Source of the DNA: Streptomyces zagrosensis
GTDB taxonomy: Bacteria; Actinomycetota; Actinomycetes; Streptomycetales; Streptomycetaceae
Direction: 5' to 3'
NCBI RefSeq assembly: GCF_014203645.1
Contig: NZ_JACHJL010000012.1
Span: 124,001-188,000, forward strand
DNA length: 64,000 nt
The position numbers and the translations under genes are program-made. Of this stretch, positions 59,916 to 64,000 are shown one piece after another; the first letter of the stretch is position 1; the number at the start of each line of letters is the position of its first letter. The notes below the pieces were generated by a model. That model worked only from the letters and a program-made list of their open reading frames with translations. It did no database searches and was not told the origin of the DNA.

Positions 59916-61819
59916 CCCGCACCTACCTGCCCAGTGCCTTCGCCACGGACAAGGTGGAGGCCATGGTGAAGCTCCTGGGGCTGGACCCGCTCGATGCCGA
60001 GCAGTGGGACTTCTTGCAGAGCGAGAGCACGCAGGACCTCCAGGCCGCCCCGGGATCGGGCAAGACGACCTTGATCGGGCTCAAGCTCACGCTGATGGCC
60101 GACGCGTGGACGTCCCCGACGCGGGGGGTGTGTGTGCTGTCGCACACCAACACGGCCAAGAACGAGATCGCCGACCGAGTGGGCCTTCTCGCCGCAGGAC
60201 GGAGCCTTCTGCGCTATCCGCACTTCATCGGCACCATTCAGTCCTTCGTGCACACCTTCCTCGGGCTGCCGGCCGTGCGGGCCAGGGGAGTGGAGGTCCG
60301 GTCCGTCGACGACGCGGCCTTCGAGGCCGCAGCCCTCCGGCTTCTGCAGCGCCCCGAATACTCAACCCTGCGCAGCTTCGTAGCACACCACCAGCACGAG
60401 AGCACTGACATCGTCACTCGGGCGACGTTCACCTACCGGGACGGCGAACTCGCGGTCACCGGAGCGACCAGGGACCTGCCCTTCGGCGCCCAGTCGCCCA
60501 GCGGAAAACAACTAGCCGACCTCAAAAGGAATCTGGCACGCCGAGGCATCTTCCGCTTCCAGGACATGTACGCCATCGCCCAGGAGTATCTGGTCCGGCA
60601 CCCGGGTATCGCCGCGGCGGTCACCACGCGCTTCCCGTTCGTTCTCCTCGACGAAACGCAGGACACCAGCGCCGCCCAGCACGAACTGCTGGACCTCGTG
60701 TTCGCCTCCTCGTCCACCGTCGTGCAGCGGGTGGGCGACACCAACCAGGGCATCTACAGCGACGCGGCCTCCGTAGGTGGGCCCGCCTCGCTGTTCCCGC
60801 TGCCGGGGGCACCGGAGCTGCAGGTCAGCCGCCGCTTCGGGCCGCAGATCGCGGCCGTGGCCAGCCGCTTGGCCGTCCGGCGACCCCAGGAGGTTCGCGG
60901 AGCCGGCCCCGACGGCCAGGTGGCGGTTCTGCTGTTCGACGAGACCACGGTGTCCGACGTCGTACCGACCTTCGAGCGCATGGCCGCTGTGACCGTCCCT
61001 GAGGACGTCTTGGTGCGACGTCCACCGCGTGTACTGGGTGCGCGACAAAGCCCGAAAACCTCACCGGTCTACCCGCAGTCGATCTCCTGCTACTTGCCCG
61101 GATACACCTCGACTAGCCGCCCGACGGCTCACCGCACCCTGATCGACGCGGCCCGCGCGGCAAGCGGGCAGTGGAGGTTGGGCCCGGACAGCCACGAAGC
61201 GGCCACCGAGTTGTGGAACGCTGTGCGCGCGTCCGTCTCGGCACCGACCGGCGACGGGCTTCCGGCCCTCGGCCGCCTGGAAAGGTCAGCGGCGACGACC
61301 GGAGGCAGGGTGCGGATCCTACTGCGTGAGCTCCTCGTCAACGCGGACGAGTTCGACGCAGCGGGCTGGAGGATGGCCTCCGAGCAGCTGGCCGTCCAGC
61401 TGAAGCTCCTCAACGGCTGTCAACTGCGCCACTCTGCAATGGAGTTCATCACCTGCGCCGCGGCAGGCACGACTGTCGGGCCCGCTCCTGCGGCCGTCGC
61501 TGCGGTACCTGCGGCGCGGGCCGTGCCCGGGACCATCCAGAGTGCGAAGGGCGAGACCCACGCGGCAACACTGATCCTGGAGTGCCTGGGGAAGACCGGC
61601 AGGAAGTTCGATGTGACCGAGGCGCTACGCATGATCGCCGAGGGGAGCGACCCGCTGCGGGAACTGAAGAGTGTCCAGGCCGCCGTGCAGCTCGTCTTCG
61701 TCGGCGCGACACGCCCCACACACCTGCTGGTGCTCGCCGCCCACCGCGACCGCAGCAAGAAGTACGCGGACGCGATGACCAGCGCTGGCTGGGACATCCG
61801 GGATCTCACCGAGCACTGA
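59912..61819 (+). CDS. Gabija GajB-like UvrD/Rep-family helicase
   Basis: A 635-aa superfamily-1 helicase. Motif I LQAAPGSGKTTLIGLK; Ia-like VLSHTNTAKNEI; II FVLLDETQDTSAAQ; III QRVGDTNQGIY; IV-like VSRRFGPQIA; V TIQSAKGETHAATLILE; VI-like FVGATRPTHLLVLA. In Gabija, GajB senses DNA ends and assists GajA nuclease in phage defence; the pair order and 4-nt overlap with the OLD gene match. The segment at 61000-61060 reads LVRRPPRVLGARQSPKTSP, where another frame gives a more helicase-like VHRVYWVRDKAR, so compensating indels are possible. Longer than characterised GajB. Confidence 0.85.
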   Translation: MTRTYLPSAFATDKVEAMVKLLGLDPLDAEQWDFLQSESTQDLQAAPGSGKTTLIGLKLTLMADAWTSPTRGVCVLSHTNTAKNEIADRVGLLAAGRSLLRYPHFIGTIQSFVHTFLGLPAVRARGVEVRSVDDAAFEAAALRLLQRPEYSTLRSFVAHHQHESTDIVTRATFTYRDGELAVTGATRDLPFGAQSPSGKQLADLKRNLARRGIFRFQDMYAIAQEYLVRHPGIAAAVTTRFPFVLLDETQDTSAAQHELLDLVFASSSTVVQRVGDTNQGIYSDAASVGGPASLFPLPGAPELQVSRRFGPQIAAVASRLAVRRPQEVRGAGPDGQVAVLLFDETTVSDVVPTFERMAAVTVPEDVLVRRPPRVLGARQSPKTSPVYPQSISCYLPGYTSTSRPTAHRTLIDAARAASGQWRLGPDSHEAATELWNAVRASVSAPTGDGLPALGRLERSAATTGGRVRILLRELLVNADEFDAAGWRMASEQLAVQLKLLNGCQLRHSAMEFITCAAAGTTVGPAPAAVAAVPAARAVPGTIQSAKGETHAATLILECLGKTGRKFDVTEALRMIAEGSDPLRELKSVQAAVQLVFVGATRPTHLLVLAAHRDRSKKYADAMTSAGWDIRDLTEH

Positions 61820-61853
61820 CCGCACCCGCCCCGCCGTCCCTCCCCGGGTGCGG
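61820..61853 (+). terminator. Possible terminator after the helicase gene
   Basis: CCGCACCCG (61820-61828) and CGGGTGCGG (61845-61853), a perfect 9-bp stem starting at the base after the helicase stop. The loop is 16 nt of C-rich sequence and no T-run follows. Confidence 0.45.
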
Positions 61854-62064
61854 CGACGGTCTCTGCCGTTTCATGCCGGGTTCGGGGCGTGAGGGTGAGT
61901 GCTCCGCGTACGGCTGCGAATGCCCGCCGGGCGGCAGCCGGGTTGGGGGCTGGATGGGCGGCCCGCGACGGACCACGGCCGCGGCGACCGTCAGCCTCTT
62001 GCGCACCGCCGGGTGTCGGTGGAGAGCCGTCCGGCGGTGTAGCGGGAGCCCGGCTCTACGGTGC

Positions 62065-62535
62065 TTATCCTGACCCGGCTGGTGCACCACTTAGAGGTCC
62101 TAACAAAGCTCGTTGTACGTGGCGGTGGGTGATCAGGCAGGTGGCGAGGCCGAGGAAGGCTTCGGGATGTCGTCGCGCCGTTCCCAGCGGATCCGCAGCC
62201 GGCGGAAGTCGTGCAGCCAGGTGATCGTGCGCTCGACCACATAGCGGAAGATGCCCAGGCCGGAGCCGTGTGGCTGGCCTCGCTCGGCGATGACCGGGCG
62301 GATGCCGCGCGCCCACAGCAGACGCCGGTACTTGTCGTGGTCGTAGCCGCGATCGGCGAGGAGCGCGTCGGGTCGGCATCTGGGCCGGCCGATGACGCCG
62401 GCCACGGCCGGAACCTTGTCCAGCAGAGGCAGCAACTGCGTGACGTCGTTGCGGTTTCCGCCGGTCAGCGAGACAGCGAGCGGGATGCCCTGTCCGTCGG
62501 TGAGGACGTGGTGCTTGCTGCCCGGCCGTGCCCCG
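62065..62535 (-). mobile_element. IS5-family transposase remnant (5'-truncated, frameshifted)
   Basis: The minus strand encodes the C-terminal DDE part of an IS5-type transposase: GSKHHVLTDGQGIPLAVSLT, GGNRNDVTQLLPLL, LLADRGYDHDKYRRLLWARG, then FRYVVERTITWLHDFRRLRI with the catalytic Glu. After RWERRDD the frame shifts near 62170: the main frame ends at 62133, while EAFLGLATCLITHRHVQRAL continues in another. The N-terminal half (before about 62535) is missing and no paired terminal inverted repeats were found. A dead insertion-sequence fragment marking past rearrangement. Confidence 0.85.
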
Positions 62536-63156
62536 AGCCCTCACCTCGTCAGCAAGTGAGCAGACAGGGGTGGATGCTCTACGACAAGCCGTTCACGCTG
62601 AGAACAAGTGCGATTGGCAATGGGCATGTTCGCTGATACTTAGCTGCCTGGCCCCAACCGGTCACGATGGATTGTCGGGGCCAGGCCGATCCACGAGATA
62701 CTCCGGTCCGGATGCCCTGATCGGGCCCCGAGACTGGAGCCCGCAATTTCCCGTGGAACGTTTGGGGGCGACTATGGCCGCTCAATTACCTGGAGTTGGA
62801 TATTAACATCGGCTCTTTGAGTATTCAAGCCAAGGTCGGTCTTCGTGAGACCGGCAAGGAATTCCCGATAGGGCGAACGGAGATCCCTGTCGCTGGCCGC
62901 CCGTCCGGCCACTGAATCGCGGCTTATGATGACAGCCGGAGGTAGTCCACTGCGCGCGCCGGGAACAGCCAAAATACTAGCGCCAGCCATCAGGTGGGTC
63001 GTTGTATCGCGCCGCAGGGGGTCGGCGCCTGTCTCAGTCGACGCCAAATTAGAGGCCGAAAAAATTGACGCTCGCTAAGTGGGCGTGCCAGGCCAAGCAG
63101 CATCTCTCTCCACCGTTTGTTGACAGGAGAGTGCTACTCAGATCACGAGGATAGCG
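62536..63156. other. Lower-GC accessory spacer containing a decayed LysR copy
   Basis: About 620 bases with no intact gene. It begins at the broken end of the IS remnant. 62630-62830 is unlike the core in base use and codes for nothing recognised. 62854-63050 resembles the 5' region of the LysR gene at 63764 (see that entry). The last 40 bases include TTGACA at 63120-63125 and the GAGGA ribosome site of the next gene. Confidence 0.5.
62854..63050 (+). pseudogene. Degenerate duplicate of the LysR upstream region and 5' coding end
   Basis: GCAAGGAATTCCCGATAGGG to GGAGGTAG (62854-62945) aligns over about 92 bp with 63669-63758, upstream of the intact LysR gene, including TTATGATG and GGAGGTAG. 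Similarity continues into coding sequence: GGAACAG, CGCGCCGCAG and CTGTCTCAG occur in the same order and nearly the same spacing as in the LysR start. The start codon is lost (CTGCGC for ATGCGC) and indels break the frame. Aligned by eye only, so limits are approximate. Confidence 0.6.
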
Positions 63157-63513
63157 ATGACGCACCTTTCGCCCGCTGCGCGAGACGCCGTTCAGGCTGC
63201 GGCGCGTGCCGTGCTGGGCCGTTGCGGCCCCGCGTGGCGAATCGACCCGAGAGTCCCGACGAGGGCCACCCGGGCGGCGCTGGATACCGGCGCCACGTAC
63301 GCCGACATCGCCACCGCGATGAAGGAGATTCGTGATGCGGAAGGGCCGGATGCGATCCGCGCCGCCGCTGTGGCAACCGTCCGCTACGGCATCATCGGCG
63401 CCCCAATTCACCCTAAGTGGGAGGAGGCGATGAACACTGCCTACGCCTTAGGCGCTACAGCCGACGAAATCGCAACCGAGGCCCGCCGAGTACGGCTTGA
63501 AGCCGCCCGCTAA
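63157..63513 (+). CDS. Hypothetical protein, 118 aa, unrecognised
   Basis: A helical, soluble protein beginning MTHLSPAARDAVQAAARAVL and containing THx-like ATRAALDTGATYADIATAMK, then AEGPDAIRAAAVATVRYGII and TAYALGATADEIATEARRVR. The spacing of ATADEIATEARR and TYADIATAMKEI suggests two related helix-turn motifs (possible HTH-like repeats), but no family comes to mind. ATG 63157 has GAGGA seven bases upstream. It lies between a decayed and an intact LysR start, in the accessory region. Confidence 0.65.
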   Translation: MTHLSPAARDAVQAAARAVLGRCGPAWRIDPRVPTRATRAALDTGATYADIATAMKEIRDAEGPDAIRAAAVATVRYGIIGAPIHPKWEEAMNTAYALGATADEIATEARRVRLEAAR

Positions 63514-63763
63514 AGGTGTTCCCACATCCGCCAGTGCAAGCCCGTTGACCATCGCAAATCCAGAATCGCCCTCACATGGTGATCCTTCGGTCGGACGTGA
63601 GGTGCATCACGGGCGGTCGCCCACATCCTGTCCTAGCCGAATCCCGGGAAGGGCAACAAGCCGACCCTGCAAGGAATATCCGATGCGGCGAATGGTCAGC
63701 CCTTTCATCCTCCGATCGACCGACGCATTAGCCGGTTTATGATGGTCCTCGGAGGTAGCCGCT

Positions 63764-64000
63764 ATGCGCATGGAACAGTTGGAATATCTGGCGGCCGTCA
63801 CGAGGTTGGGTTCACTGCGCCGCGCCGCAGAGGAGCTACATCTGTCTCAGCCGGCGTTGAGTGAGACCCTTCGCAATCTTGAGCGGGAACTGGGAGTTGA
63901 TCTCCTGGAGCGTAGGCGTTCCGGAGCAAAGATTAGCCGTGAGGGCCGCGAGTTGCTGCCGCACATCGCAGGCGTGCTGGAGGCGGTCGACCGGCTACGC
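63764..64000 (+). CDS. LysR-family transcriptional regulator (3' end outside window)
   Basis: ATG 63764 opens MRMEQLEYLAAVTRLGSLRR followed by AAEELHLSQPALSETLRNLE and RELGVDLLERRRSGAKISRE: a complete LysR winged helix-turn-helix (residues 1-60) with the linker helix beginning (GVLEAVDRLR) as the window ends. GGAGG at 63751-63755 is a strong ribosome site. The effector domain lies outside. A degenerate copy of its 5' end is found about 0.8 kb upstream. Target genes unknown. Confidence 0.93.
   Translation, partial: MRMEQLEYLAAVTRLGSLRRAAEELHLSQPALSETLRNLERELGVDLLERRRSGAKISREGRELLPHIAGVLEAVDRLR

Noticed and set aside
1..64000. CRISPR arrays, rRNA or tRNA genes
   Set aside because: No regularly spaced identical repeats of CRISPR length, and no cloverleaf or rRNA-like conserved segments were noticed on reading both strands. 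A tRNA-detection and CRISPR-detection run would be decisive.

Overview
The window is high-GC actinobacterial chromosome, almost certainly Streptomyces or a close relative. Markers for this are the septation protein SepH, the CutRS two-component pair, a DasR-type operator in front of ptsH, a complete conservon (cvnABCD plus two P450s), an actinobacterial ferrochelatase with C-terminal cysteines, strong G/C third-position bias, and repeated leaderless promoters (-10 hexamer, 7 nt, start codon). From about 1 to 57.5 kb it reads as core chromosome with a few inserted or decayed pieces. From 57.5 kb to the end it reads as an accessory region.

1-20 kb: two overlapping M16 peptidase genes (first cut by the window edge); a cyclic-di-AMP (ydaO-type) riboswitch controlling a secreted M23 peptidase; a decayed GntR/FCD regulator; ptsH (HPr) with a dre site; a GNAT/NDP-forming acyl-CoA synthetase fusion of the protein-acetyltransferase type; DUF5998 and alkaline-phosphatase-superfamily genes in tandem; a membrane protein; an XRE regulator divergent from an Atu4866-like protein and a DHA2-type efflux pump; an SDR remnant; a VOC protein; a rhodanese sulfurtransferase; and sepH.

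20-33.6 kb: a proline/serine-rich membrane protein, a sugar-lactone oxidase and an MFS transporter that overlap, ferrochelatase, inositol-phosphatase, cutRS, DUF4193, an EcsC-like protein, DUF3093, a thioesterase, dUTPase and DUF3710, closed by a very strong terminator.

33.7-57.5 kb is a potassium-homeostasis neighbourhood. It holds kdpFABC preceded by a tiny extra membrane peptide, a MacB-type ATPase without a visible permease, the regulators kdpD and kdpE, OB-fold and DUF3159 genes, two TrkA-type RCK proteins, and a KimA-like APC permease. A conservon with a CYP157 (lacking the ExxR motif) and a CYP154 sits between the trkA genes and the permease. A TRAM-type RNA methyltransferase ends this part. 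With the c-di-AMP riboswitch at 3.4 kb, the window links K+ uptake, c-di-AMP and cell-wall hydrolysis, although that link is inference.

57.5-64 kb: a Gabija-like anti-phage locus (OLD-family ATPase/TOPRIM nuclease plus UvrD-like helicase). The nuclease gene carries one in-frame amber codon at 58596-58598 but is otherwise intact, and it is preceded by four phased 7-bp repeats and a strong 5' hairpin. Downstream are a truncated, frameshifted IS5-type transposase, a degenerate copy of a LysR 5' region, an unrecognised 118-aa gene, and the start of an intact LysR gene that runs off the window. No tRNA, rRNA or CRISPR array was seen.
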